Of a DNA stretch of 26,337 bases, positions 1 through 8,621 are shown one piece after another. Every line of letters starts with the position of its first letter. The stretch's first letter is position 1. Where the stretch lies: positions 1-26,337 of IMG/VR virus record IMGVR_UViG_3300022848_000570; one strand, given 5' to 3'. Both the position numbers and the translations under genes were made by a program. The notes under the pieces were generated by a model. That model was not told the origin of the DNA, did no database searches, and was given only the letters and a program-made list of their open reading frames with translations. The stretch comes from a virus.

Positions 1-2
1 AT

Positions 3-1055
3 ACAAGTGCCACACGCAGTATAATTGCTGCTGTAATTGAAGATGCTACAATTTTTATTGTAAGTTCGTTTGATGACTTTGTATTAAACGCTAGCGAAAC
101 TTCACTAGCTGCACAAGGGTTCGATAGAATCTACAAAGGTATTACGCTAAGAAATACCAAACTCGCAACAGCTGGCGTTACAAGTACAACTGACAGATTC
201 CACGGCACAGCAACAAATGCTGATAAGCTAGGCGGCATTGCAGCAGGAAACTTTATACAAACTGGTGCCGGCAACACAGTATTTACTAATGCAATCGAAG
301 TACCGGATGCAGGAGTACTAATAGGCGATTCTAATGATTTGCAAGTTAAAATTGCTGCAAACGGATACGACGGCATAATACAAAATGTTACTAACAACGG
401 AACAATCCAATTAAAAGTTACAACTGCCGGCGGAGCATTAACTCACGTTGGTACAGTTGTACCAACAGGAATAGTTCCAGCAGTAGATAATACATTTGCA
501 TTAGGCACAGCAGCACTAAGTTTTTCAAATGTACACGCAGTAGCGTTTACAGGCGAAGCATCTAAAGCAGCTACACTAAGAGTAGGTACTGATTTCCGTA
601 GTGCAAGTGCAAGCGCAACTAATAATACAGTTGCAGTAAGAGATGCAACAGGCAATATCGCAGCAAACTTATTCCAAGGTGTTGCAACACAAGCACGTTA
701 TGCTGACTTAGCAGAAAAATATACGACAGAAACAGAATTACCAGCAGGTACAGCAGTATCAGTATGCAGTCACCCAGACCACGAAGTGGAGCCAGCAGTT
801 GCAAGTAATCATTGTATTGGAGTTGTTTCAACAGATCCAGCATACATGATGAACAGTGAAGCAGATGGTCAATACATTGGACTTAAAGGACGTTTACCTG
901 TAAGAGTTAAAGGCGCAGTTAGCAAAGGCGATGTAGTTTATGCGATGGCAGATGGTGTATGTACTACTATTGCTACAACAGCAATTGTAGGAATTGCACT
1001 TGCGTCAAACGATTCAGTAGAAGAGAAATTAGTAGAATGCGTACTTAAGGTATAA
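3..1055 (+). CDS. Tail-fibre-like virion protein, 5' end outside window
   Basis: The reading frame is open from the left edge of the window, so the start codon and N-terminal part are missing; an internal TTG near 339 is not a credible start because coding sequence of the same style precedes it. The visible part is rich in Ala, Thr, Gly and Asn and has the short repetitive beta-rich pattern of T4-like marine phage fibres, including a GTATNADKLGG segment like the NADKL repeats of those proteins. The last ~120 residues form a compact domain (starting near ADLAEKYTTETELPAGT and ending EEKLVECVLKV) that recalls C-terminal domains of cyanophage structural proteins. It is probably a distal tail or fibre component. 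It is followed after 3 bases by another virion-type gene. Family assignment is by resemblance only; receptor binding is not shown. Confidence 0.7.
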   Translation, partial: TSATRSIIAAVIEDATIFIVSSFDDFVLNASETSLAAQGFDRIYKGITLRNTKLATAGVTSTTDRFHGTATNADKLGGIAAGNFIQTGAGNTVFTNAIEVPDAGVLIGDSNDLQVKIAANGYDGIIQNVTNNGTIQLKVTTAGGALTHVGTVVPTGIVPAVDNTFALGTAALSFSNVHAVAFTGEASKAATLRVGTDFRSASASATNNTVAVRDATGNIAANLFQGVATQARYADLAEKYTTETELPAGTAVSVCSHPDHEVEPAVASNHCIGVVSTDPAYMMNSEADGQYIGLKGRLPVRVKGAVSKGDVVYAMADGVCTTIATTAIVGIALASNDSVEEKLVECVLKV

Positions 1056-1058
1056 AAA

Positions 1059-1982
1059 ATGGCAGATATTACAGCAGCACGAATTAATAATCTACAATCT
1101 AGTATTGCACTCATATTAGGATCCGGCTCAGGACAAAACGGCTACGGACAATCAGTGTCTAGTGCTCCTGTTAATAATACAGGAGACGTAGTTGAAGCAG
1201 CTGATATGAACGCAATCTATGCTGATATTCTTAAAGCAAGAGTTCATCAAGTAGGCGCTGGCGATATTGGAATTGCTCAAGTTATACAAAATCTTAACAT
1301 AGTTGCTGAAAACACAAGTTCTTTTATTAGTGATGCTGGTGTAGCAAGTGCTGATCCAGACGGCTTAAAGAAAGGCGTAGTAGACTTTGAAACATTAATG
1401 GCCCAAGTGCAAGTAGATAAAACATTAATGCACACAAGCCAAGCTGCATTAGAGCCTGCAATAGCAAGTGCTAGATCTAGCACGTGGAATGGTTTACTTT
1501 ACCATGAAGTAACTGTTACATTTTCATCTGTTAATGCTAGAAGGTTCTTTTTTAATACAGGTAGTGAACTTAGAATAAGTGCAAATAACACAGGAGCGTC
1601 TACACCAAAAGGTTTAGACTGGAATCAGTTATGCACACAAGCTGGAACAATTAAATTTAGCGCAAATACAACAACTTCAACAACTGGTGGCGGAACAGCC
1701 ATCGGTAATTATGACCTAACACCGGCATACCAAAACATATATCAAAAAATAGGAAGTGGTACGTATAGTGCAGTTTATGCAGGTAACATTTATACTGTTA
1801 AAGCTAAATCAGATCTTGATACACGTATTACTTTTAGAATTGAATTTAACGATGTAGTATTCGATAACAATGTAGATAACAACGTAGACGGTACGCTTAC
1901 TAGTACACTACAGCATTACCGCGCAAATGGCGATGTAACTGTTCCGGCACCTGCATATTATAACATACAACCGCTATCATAA
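1059..1982 (+). CDS. Putative virion structural protein, paralogue A
   Basis: This 307-residue protein has no signal peptide or membrane segment and is rich in Ala, Asn, Thr and Ser like phage structural proteins. It is a paralogue of the next gene: both carry a segment with RR-FFN-G and RxSA (about residues 161-173 here) and an IGNYDLT-AYQ motif (about 220-229), and both end in a short PLS tail. The N-terminal ~60 residues also match in pattern (ILKARVHQVGA here, LIRVRSHQIGA in the neighbour). The ATG lies 3 bases after the preceding stop, so the two are probably co-transcribed. The position directly behind a fibre-like protein suggests a tail or baseplate accessory role, but no biochemical function can be assigned. 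Confidence 0.65.
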   Translation: MADITAARINNLQSSIALILGSGSGQNGYGQSVSSAPVNNTGDVVEAADMNAIYADILKARVHQVGAGDIGIAQVIQNLNIVAENTSSFISDAGVASADPDGLKKGVVDFETLMAQVQVDKTLMHTSQAALEPAIASARSSTWNGLLYHEVTVTFSSVNARRFFFNTGSELRISANNTGASTPKGLDWNQLCTQAGTIKFSANTTTSTTGGGTAIGNYDLTPAYQNIYQKIGSGTYSAVYAGNIYTVKAKSDLDTRITFRIEFNDVVFDNNVDNNVDGTLTSTLQHYRANGDVTVPAPAYYNIQPLS

Positions 1983-2012
1983 TCAGGCATGCCAACATTG
2001 TATTATTTTTTA

Positions 2013-2020
2013 AATAAATA
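2013..2020 (+). promoter_or_regulatory. T4-like late promoter motif
   Basis: The octamer AATAAATA fits the NATAAATA late-promoter element known from T4-like cyanophages (TATAAATA in T4). It lies in a 62-base intergenic gap, 24 bases before the ATG at 2045, which is a natural place for late transcription of a virion gene. An AT-rich genome produces such octamers by chance, so the position is the stronger part of the argument. Confidence 0.5.
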
Positions 2021-2044
2021 CATTGATAACAAAAGAGATGATAG

Positions 2045-3025
2045 ATGCCAACAACCGTACTAGCAGATGAATACAACGCACTTAGGATAGTCACAAATGA
2101 TGTGCTTGGCACTTCTGATGTTGTCAGTCCTAGTTATGGCTATGGGCAAGGATTTAGTACAAATGCTGTAGTCGGTACACGATCAGTAAGTGATCCGACA
2201 ACAGCTTCTAAAGTAACAGCACAAGGCTACGAAGATTTATATATTGACTTAATACGAGTGCGTTCACATCAAATAGGTGCAGCAGCAGCTATCGATGCAT
2301 TTGTAATAGGCGATTATGATACTAACGGAGCAACAACAGATAAAATTGAAGAATCGTACATATTAGGATTAATAGCTTTAGGAAATAATATTCTTACTGA
2401 CAGATTTTCTGTTGCTGCTGCTAATTTAGATCTCGCCAGCGTGCCTACTGCAAGTAGTTCCAGGGTTTCATCAACTTGGACAGGTACAATTAGTCACATT
2501 TTTACAATAACATTTAATACTGCACTTGAAAGGCGTCACTTTTTTAATGCAGGCGGACAAATACGGTTAAGTGCATCAGTTGGATATACTGGCAGTCAAG
2601 CAAAAACAGTCGACTGGCAAACAATATTAAACGCTATGGGCTCGACGAGCTTCAAAGCAGAATCGACATTAAATAATGCAAGTGTTGGAACAGGTACTAA
2701 TATAGGCAACTATGATCTTACCAGCGCCTATCAGCGAGTATATTCTAGAGACGGAGGCGCAGTATATGCTAATAACGAATATAGAATTTTTGCAAAAGAA
2801 CACGCAACAGGTAACTCTACGTCAGCAATACAATTTAAAGTAGAATTTGTAGACGGCTCTCCAAATGATCCAAGCTACGGAGTAGATGAAGTTGTGTATG
2901 GCGGATTTAATAGTGTTATAGAAACTGCAACACCGAATAGTCAAATATCAATTAATGGCACAACGCATAATGCAGTAATTATTAACTCAATTCCCCAAGG
3001 CGCAACAATCCGCCCACTTTCTTAA
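2045..3025 (+). CDS. Putative virion structural protein, paralogue B
   Basis: This 326-residue protein is a diverged duplicate of the preceding gene. Shared landmarks are LIRVRSHQIGA near residue 80, SSTW-G near 141, ERRHFFNAGGQIRLSAS near 161 and IGNYDLTSAYQ near 220, plus the same PLS C-terminus. It has no membrane segment and no catalytic motif. The separate late-promoter-like octamer upstream suggests that it can be transcribed independently of paralogue A. The tandem arrangement suggests either two related subunits of one appendage or diversification of a surface-exposed protein. Function beyond 'structural' is not supported. Confidence 0.65.
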   Translation: MPTTVLADEYNALRIVTNDVLGTSDVVSPSYGYGQGFSTNAVVGTRSVSDPTTASKVTAQGYEDLYIDLIRVRSHQIGAAAAIDAFVIGDYDTNGATTDKIEESYILGLIALGNNILTDRFSVAAANLDLASVPTASSSRVSSTWTGTISHIFTITFNTALERRHFFNAGGQIRLSASVGYTGSQAKTVDWQTILNAMGSTSFKAESTLNNASVGTGTNIGNYDLTSAYQRVYSRDGGAVYANNEYRIFAKEHATGNSTSAIQFKVEFVDGSPNDPSYGVDEVVYGGFNSVIETATPNSQISINGTTHNAVIINSIPQGATIRPLS

Positions 3026-3036
3026 CCAATCTCCAC

Positions 3037-3065
3037 TTGACAAATCATTAAATCCAATATATACT
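3037..3065 (+). promoter_or_regulatory. Near-consensus sigma70 promoter
   Basis: A perfect -35 hexamer TTGACA (3037-3042) is followed after exactly 17 bases by TATACT (3060-3065), one mismatch from the TATAAT consensus. It lies in the only gap (69 bases) between the virion genes and the accessory run, and transcription would begin about 20-25 bases before the ATG at 3095, which has its own Shine-Dalgarno (TAGGAG, 3082-3087). In T4-like phages such host-type promoters drive early genes, so the accessory operon probably starts here and is expressed early. Confidence 0.75.
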
Positions 3066-3094
3066 AGTAGTAATAATAAACTAGGAGTTTAACT

Positions 3095-3445
3095 ATGGAT
3101 GAGCGTTTAGAAAAAGCACTAGACTTTTCTAATTATATGCTAACACTGAGTAATCAGAAGAGACTGTTAGCAGAAAAGTACCAAGAAGAATTGATACACT
3201 TTTACAGCGGTTCGCAATTTACAATTACCCGTGAGCTGATTACATTTGTAAGCACAATGGTATCTGCTGATCAAGACGAAATTGTCATTGCAGACGATAA
3301 TAATATTCCGTGTATGGTAGAAGATTTAGCTAACTTTTATAGTGAAATTATAAACAAATATACCATTGCATCTAATAATTACTACACTGCGTATGATAGC
3401 CTTAAAAAGAATAGAAGTGTAGAGAAATTGGTAGACTATGAGTAA
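3095..3445 (+). CDS. Conserved phage hypothetical protein (116 aa)
   Basis: This small, acidic, soluble protein has a long N-terminal helix-forming stretch (MDERLEKALDFSNYMLTL, then QKRLLAEKYQEEL) and a helical C-terminus ending in a KKNRSVEKL segment. It resembles a conserved hypothetical protein that I recall from T4-like cyanophage genomes; no catalytic residues or named domain are recognisable. It is the first gene after the near-consensus sigma70 promoter, has a good Shine-Dalgarno, and overlaps the next gene by 8 bases, so it opens the accessory operon. Function unknown. Confidence 0.6.
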   Translation: MDERLEKALDFSNYMLTLSNQKRLLAEKYQEELIHFYSGSQFTITRELITFVSTMVSADQDEIVIADDNNIPCMVEDLANFYSEIINKYTIASNNYYTAYDSLKKNRSVEKLVDYE

Positions 3446-4289
3446 AGGCGCAGTTTTAATTGCAAGAAATAACGGACATATTGATTATATAAAACAGGCT
3501 GTATTTCTTGCAAAACGAATAAAGAAGCATTTAAATATTCCTGTTTCGGTTGCTACTGATAGTATAGAATATCTAACATCAGAATTTGGTATCGATGACT
3601 TTGATAAAGTTATTCAATTGGATTATACTGCTGAATCTAACATGCGTTATTTCTTTGATGGTACTCTTTCTAAAAAGACAGCCAGTTTTAAAAATAACAA
3701 CAGAGCAGGAATATATGACCTTACTCCATACGACGAAACATTAATACTAGATACTGATTATGTTATTTCGAATAACTTGTTAGCATCTTGCTTTGAGTCA
3801 GATTCAGATTTTATGATATACAAAAAGTCTGATGATATTGCAAAGGTTCGAGACGAACGTGAATTTGATAAAATAAGCAATACAAGTGTTGACTTTTATT
3901 GGGCAACTGTTGTGTATTTTAGAAAGACAGAAGCTAACACAATCTTCTTTAACTTAGTTAAGCATATTGAGCAAGAATGGAATCATTACAGGCGAGTGTA
4001 CCAAATAACCTCTGGGTTGTTTAGGAATGATTTTGCGTTTAGTATTGCAATACACATAATGAATGGGTTTCAGCCAGGCAACTTTGCACAACAACTGCCA
4101 GGCAGCATGTTATATACTACTGACAAGGATGTGTTGTGGCAGATGAACGAAGATGAAATGATGTTTTTAGTTGAGAAGAAAGATTATCTAGGTGAGTACA
4201 CGGCATTAAAAACATCAGGACAGAATATCCATGTAATGAACAAAGCTAGTCTTAATAGAATAATTGATCAGGAGTTTGCAAATGACTAA
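3438..4289 (+). CDS. GT-A-type glycosyltransferase-like protein
   Basis: This 283-residue protein opens with a beta-strand/turn (KGAVLIARNNGHIDYIKQA) followed by VSVATDS, as in Rossmann-like GT-A transferases of the GT8-like kind. A DTD triplet at residues 105-107 in the context PYDETLILDTDYVI is the likely metal and nucleotide-sugar binding DxD. It is a paralogue of the following gene, sharing the PYDET....DTD block at nearly the same position. It overlaps the gene before and the gene after by 8 bases each, so translation is probably coupled. Acceptor and donor sugars are unknown; the family call rests on fold pattern and DxD. Confidence 0.6.
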   Translation: MSKGAVLIARNNGHIDYIKQAVFLAKRIKKHLNIPVSVATDSIEYLTSEFGIDDFDKVIQLDYTAESNMRYFFDGTLSKKTASFKNNNRAGIYDLTPYDETLILDTDYVISNNLLASCFESDSDFMIYKKSDDIAKVRDEREFDKISNTSVDFYWATVVYFRKTEANTIFFNLVKHIEQEWNHYRRVYQITSGLFRNDFAFSIAIHIMNGFQPGNFAQQLPGSMLYTTDKDVLWQMNEDEMMFLVEKKDYLGEYTALKTSGQNIHVMNKASLNRIIDQEFAND

Positions 4290-5124
4290 AGGAATTGTAG
4301 TTCTTGCACAAAACAATGCAACTGATAATTATGTAGAACAAGCTGCTTTATTAGCAATGAGTTTACACACTTATAATGATGCAAGCATTAGTTTAATCAC
4401 AAATGATGAAGTGCCAAAAGAGTATATAAGTCTTTTTGATAAGATTATACCTATTTCGTTTGGCGACAGCGCCGAAGGCAGTGACTGGAAAGTTGAAAAC
4501 AGACATAAATTATATCACGCTAGTCCTTATGATGAAACTATTGTGATGGATACTGATATGTTAGTATTACAAAACATTGATGTATGGTGGGATTTCTTAG
4601 CTAATTACGAAATGTTCTTTACTAGTAATGTACTAACATACAGAGGCGATATTGCTGACACTAGTTATTATAGACAAACGTTTATTGATAACAATCTTCC
4701 TAATTTGTTTAGTGGATTGCACTACTTTAAGAAGTGCGAATTTGCACAAGAGTTTTATACTTGGTTAGAATTAGTAGTTAACAACTGGGAAACATTTTAT
4801 GAACAGCATCTTAAAGCAACTAGTCGTCCTAAGCATGTAAGTATTGATGTATGTGCTGCTATCGTAACAAACATATTAAACTGCGAGTCAGCTGTAACAA
4901 ATAAGGTTTCTAAATTTCCAAGTTTTACACATATGAAACCGTATTGCCAAGGCTGGAACGAAGTTAATAGTAGTTGGCAAGATCAAATAGGTGTTTATAT
5001 TTCTAAAGACGGTAGCACTAAACTGGGCAATTATGCTCAAACAGGAATACTACATTATACTGAAAAAGACTTTATAGAAAACTCGCCTGCACTTGAGAGA
5101 TATAGGAATTTAACAAATGTCTGA
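4282..5124 (+). CDS. GT-A-type glycosyltransferase-like protein, paralogue
   Basis: The ATG at 4282 is preferred to an upstream in-frame codon at 4264 because AGGAG (4270-4274) is well placed for it and the resulting 8-base overlap matches the neighbours. The protein is 280 residues with a start (MTKGIVVLAQNNATDNYVEQA) closely paralleling the previous gene. The DxD is DTD at residues 90-92 within SPYDETIVMDTDMLV. A HYT segment near the C-terminus could be a second active-site element, but this is only suggestive. It is probably a sugar transferase acting in the same pathway as its neighbour; specificity cannot be assigned. Confidence 0.6.
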   Translation: MTKGIVVLAQNNATDNYVEQAALLAMSLHTYNDASISLITNDEVPKEYISLFDKIIPISFGDSAEGSDWKVENRHKLYHASPYDETIVMDTDMLVLQNIDVWWDFLANYEMFFTSNVLTYRGDIADTSYYRQTFIDNNLPNLFSGLHYFKKCEFAQEFYTWLELVVNNWETFYEQHLKATSRPKHVSIDVCAAIVTNILNCESAVTNKVSKFPSFTHMKPYCQGWNEVNSSWQDQIGVYISKDGSTKLGNYAQTGILHYTEKDFIENSPALERYRNLTNV

Positions 5125-6457
5125 TTTACAATCTTTACTTAAAAAACTTAATGCAGGTCCAGTTAGTACAATATCATATGTTTATTACGAAAAAGAAACC
5201 GGTAAGATACATAAAATTAGCTCGAAAAATACGCCTGATGAAGGACTTACAGTTTTTGAAATTGAAAACGAAGAAGTGTTGCCTATTCTTAGTGGAGAAC
5301 GCAGAACTGAAGAGTTTACTATAACGTATGATGTTAGTTTAAAACAAATACGGTTAAAAGAAGTAGCATATGATGACAGTCACAATACTGCTGCTACAAT
5401 GACTTACCAATTACCTGTTATTAAAGGTACAAATGAAGGACATCTTTCGGTGACAAGTGTATATGAAGGAATGGAAATTTATATATGGTCTAAAGAACAA
5501 TCTTACGAAAAAAATCAATGCGTATGGTATAATAGTAATGTTTATAAACTTTCAACTGACATCTCTGCAAACACAGAGTTTGATTTGACCATACACACTA
5601 TATTTGTAAAAGATGTATGGTTAACTTCGTTGCCTACACAAACACATTCTGTAGAAAAACTGGCGATGATAAACGAATATGTCGGGGTGCATGTAGATGT
5701 GTGGTATAAAGAATTATCGCATCTAGCAGGACAGCACGTTTGGTTAAATGGAACGGTATACAAACTGTTAGATGACCAAGCTGTAGATACAGAATTTACG
5801 ATGGATAACGCAGAACTTATTGTTAGCAATGTGCAATTATACTCTGATGAAAATAAATCACTAAAACCAATTAGCGAAGTTGCGCACGGCGATGTTATAT
5901 TAAAAGATAACAGTATCTATAGTATTCAGCTAGTACAACAAGAGTTTGACAAAGATAAACGTAGTGTGTTTTTCTATACTACACCACATACACTACTTTA
6001 TTATAATGGCAATAACTGTATTGAAGCTGATTTAAATACTATACATGAGGATGTACAAATAGTTAATATAGAACTAGAATTAACAGACATACAGGACTTG
6101 CGCAACGGCCAAACAATACTCACCGGTAAACAGCTATACCAAACACAAGTTGATAAAGAGTACGATATTATTGTTCAGCAAGATACTATGTCTAATGTCT
6201 GGAATCTTCAAATTAATCCTCACACTAAAAGATTCTTACAAACTAGCGGATATAGTCCTGCAGAAACTTTGTATTTTAGTGTTACATCGAAATACGACCC
6301 AAATGTATTGCACAGGAGTTTAGAATTTACTGTAGCAGATTTGTTAGATGCTAATACTTCGGTAATTCCGTTCAATTCTAAAGCCGAAGCTGACCCACTA
6401 AATGTAAGTATATATACAGCAAAATATTTTAATAGTTACGCACACGAGGTTATTTAA
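5117..6457 (+). CDS. Unknown protein with two chitin-binding-like (CBM5/12-like) repeats
   Basis: This 446-residue protein has no recognisable catalytic motif. Residues ~118-156 and ~189-228 form two similar units, each with an early Trp, a Y or L followed by a turn, then VW-N-VYKL (VWYNSNVYKL at 136-144 and VWLNGTVYKL at 208-216). This W...G..V.YNG..Y pattern is that of CBM5/12 (ChtBD3) carbohydrate-binding modules. The N-terminus has a YYEKETGKIHKISS segment and the C-terminal third is beta-rich. It overlaps both neighbours (8 bases at 5117; the base at 6457 is shared with the next start). It may be a glycan-binding partner of the adjacent transferases or a virion protein. The repeat similarity is by eye. 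Confidence 0.45.
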   Translation: MSDLQSLLKKLNAGPVSTISYVYYEKETGKIHKISSKNTPDEGLTVFEIENEEVLPILSGERRTEEFTITYDVSLKQIRLKEVAYDDSHNTAATMTYQLPVIKGTNEGHLSVTSVYEGMEIYIWSKEQSYEKNQCVWYNSNVYKLSTDISANTEFDLTIHTIFVKDVWLTSLPTQTHSVEKLAMINEYVGVHVDVWYKELSHLAGQHVWLNGTVYKLLDDQAVDTEFTMDNAELIVSNVQLYSDENKSLKPISEVAHGDVILKDNSIYSIQLVQQEFDKDKRSVFFYTTPHTLLYYNGNNCIEADLNTIHEDVQIVNIELELTDIQDLRNGQTILTGKQLYQTQVDKEYDIIVQQDTMSNVWNLQINPHTKRFLQTSGYSPAETLYFSVTSKYDPNVLHRSLEFTVADLLDANTSVIPFNSKAEADPLNVSIYTAKYFNSYAHEVI

Positions 6458-7392
6458 TGGCAAAATTTAAGCCAATCGATTACGATATCATCTATCTAAG
6501 TTACGATGAACCTAATGCTGAAAAAAACTATGCAGACTTATGTAAAAAAGTTCCATGGGCAAAGCGTGTACACGGTGTAGACGGTAGTGATGCTGCACAC
6601 AAAGCCTGTGCAGCACTAAGTGAAACTGATCGATTTATTACTGTAGACGGTGATAATAGGATTCGTGAAGACTTCTTAAACCAAGTGATAGATTTTGAAG
6701 AACACACTGACTTACAAAATACTGTAATTAGTTGGTGCGGCAGAAACGAAATAAACGGATTGATGTACGGCAATGGCGGACTTAAATGTTGGCCTAAAAA
6801 ATACGTATTAAATATGCGCACACACGAAGCAGCAGATCCTAACAATGCACACGCACAAGTAGACTTTTGCTGGGATGCACAATATATTCAAATGAATAGT
6901 TGCTACTCTGATGTATATAACAATGAAACGCCTGCACAAGCATGGCGAGCTGGATTCAGAGAAGGTGTAAAGCTTGCAACTGATCGTGGCGCCAGAATCT
7001 CTAAAGAAGAATTTAAAAATAATCATTGGAGATGTTTGCATTGGGTATACATTTGGACTATGGTAGGTGCAGATGTTAAAAATGCGTTGTGGGCTATCTA
7101 CGGTGCTAGAGAAGGCTTGTACATGACAATGTGTACAGACTGGGATTATGTTCAAGTAAGAGACTTTAAATATTTAAACAAGTATTGGGATAAAACAGTT
7201 AACGTATATATACATGATGGAAACTTGTTAGAATCGATTCAACGGTTAGGTAACAGTCTTATTGATGAATTAGCCATTCCTATTTCAGTAAATCCATTAG
7301 ATATACAACAAAGCAAGTTTTTTAAAGCAGTATATCAGCATCCTGCAAGAACAGACCATCAACGGTTTATAGAAGAATTAAAGGACGCATAA
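6457..7392 (+). CDS. Phage glycosyltransferase-like protein (DGD type)
   Basis: This 311-residue protein begins DIIYLSYDEPNAEKNYADL and has RVHGVDG near residue 38, a DGD triplet at 64-66 (ITVDGDNRI) and YGNGGLKCWP around 104-112, a pattern of phage GT-A-like proteins in which DxD coordinates the nucleotide sugar. It is paralogous to the protein at 19662-20336, which has the same blocks in the same order (SYQEP, RVHGVKG, DAD, YGYGGVKLFP, AWRSAFRE versus AWRAGFRE). Start and stop overlap both neighbours by a single base (TAATG-type), indicating translational coupling. The precise sugar reaction is unknown; a glycosyltransferase is the best inference. Confidence 0.6.
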   Translation: MAKFKPIDYDIIYLSYDEPNAEKNYADLCKKVPWAKRVHGVDGSDAAHKACAALSETDRFITVDGDNRIREDFLNQVIDFEEHTDLQNTVISWCGRNEINGLMYGNGGLKCWPKKYVLNMRTHEAADPNNAHAQVDFCWDAQYIQMNSCYSDVYNNETPAQAWRAGFREGVKLATDRGARISKEEFKNNHWRCLHWVYIWTMVGADVKNALWAIYGAREGLYMTMCTDWDYVQVRDFKYLNKYWDKTVNVYIHDGNLLESIQRLGNSLIDELAIPISVNPLDIQQSKFFKAVYQHPARTDHQRFIEELKDA

Positions 7393-8621
7393 TGGACAGT
7401 AAAACATTAGTGTATTTAGAACTTGCTACAGATCAAATCTTTTATGTAAATGGATTTAAAAAAGATGTAATAGAGCCTTATCTTGTCGATAATTGGCAAC
7501 CTATGGGTCTTTATGCAGTATGGGATGAGTTTGACAAAATTTATCGGAAAACATCTAAGATACCAAAAACAGAAAAGTTTTTTTATCCTATAGTTGTTAG
7601 TTTATGGGAAGTTAGAGAAGTATTTGATCAAATTACTATAAGCCCTAAGATAGTGCAAAGGATTAAAGACGGACAGTGTAAAGTTATCTTAATTAACCCA
7701 TTTGAGGGATGGACTTGGTCATGGTGGGATGAACTAGCTACTATACTCCAAACAAAATTTAATATTAGTGCAGACAGTATAGTTTTTATGTCTGGAAATT
7801 ATTACCCTAATCCAAAATACAAAACAGTTGTTTTTAATACATGGGAACGACAAATATGTGCAAACTATTATACAGACGAACATTATGATAACAGCATGTC
7901 TCACGTTGCAGATACTAGGCCAAATAAGTTTATTTGCCTCAACCGACGACCTTCTATACACCGTCATGCAGTAGTTGCTAGTTTGTACAACTTACGAGAT
8001 CAGGGTATTCTTACAAGTGCTTTAAATGGTAGTTATAACGAGTGGTATCGAAACTGGGTAGAGGAGAACTTCCTTCACAACTATCCAGAACTTTCTGACA
8101 AGTATACTACTAATATTAAACCAAATTTGCCATTAACATTTGATGATGGCCTAAATCCAGAAATTGATAATCCTGCTGCAAACGAATGGGGAAAGACGGA
8201 AAAGTATTATTCTAGCTATTTGTATATCGTTACAGAAACATTTTTTGAAGGAATGGCACAGGGAGAAAACACGTTATTTCTTAGTGAAAAAATATTTAAG
8301 CCTATAGTTTTCTTCCAACCTTTTATTGTATTTGGGCGTCCTAGCACAATTAACCTACTACATAAATTAGGTTATAAAACATTCGGCGATTACATTGACG
8401 AATCGTACGATAGTATTGAAAATGATAAACAACGACTACTAAAGGCAGTAGAGAGTATAAAAGAATTTACTAGTCTGCCATATGGTGAATTAACTAAACT
8501 AATGTCAGAAATGCTTCCTATATTTAAACATAACTACGAAGTACTTAAACAACGCCATGATGATGAAATATTTAAAAATTTAAAAGCAGATTTATATAAT
8601 TGCTTACATGGAGAACATTAA
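7392..8621 (+). CDS. GT10/fucosyltransferase-like protein
   Basis: This 409-residue protein is recognised as glycosyltransferase-like by its C-terminal half. ICLNRRPSIHRH at ~181-192 is followed by YIVTETFFEG at ~278-287 and FLSEKIFKPIVFFQPFIVFG at ~296-315. The (S/T)EK followed by a hydrophobic strand with a P resembles the nucleotide-sugar-binding segment of GT10 alpha-fucosyltransferases. The protein at 17895-19061 is a paralogue with LNRNKRTHR, IISETSYTEK, LTEKTLNSI and the same IDPxERL-type tail. The N-terminal half is unassigned. It is probably a transferase in the glycan pathway; fucose specificity is not claimed. Confidence 0.5.
   Translation: MDSKTLVYLELATDQIFYVNGFKKDVIEPYLVDNWQPMGLYAVWDEFDKIYRKTSKIPKTEKFFYPIVVSLWEVREVFDQITISPKIVQRIKDGQCKVILINPFEGWTWSWWDELATILQTKFNISADSIVFMSGNYYPNPKYKTVVFNTWERQICANYYTDEHYDNSMSHVADTRPNKFICLNRRPSIHRHAVVASLYNLRDQGILTSALNGSYNEWYRNWVEENFLHNYPELSDKYTTNIKPNLPLTFDDGLNPEIDNPAANEWGKTEKYYSSYLYIVTETFFEGMAQGENTLFLSEKIFKPIVFFQPFIVFGRPSTINLLHKLGYKTFGDYIDESYDSIENDKQRLLKAVESIKEFTSLPYGELTKLMSEMLPIFKHNYEVLKQRHDDEIFKNLKADLYNCLHGEH

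Noticed and set aside
1983-2044. Possible terminator in the intergenic gap (GCATGC and a T-run)
   Set aside because: GCATGC is only a 3-base-pair palindrome with no loop, and no stable stem precedes the T-run.
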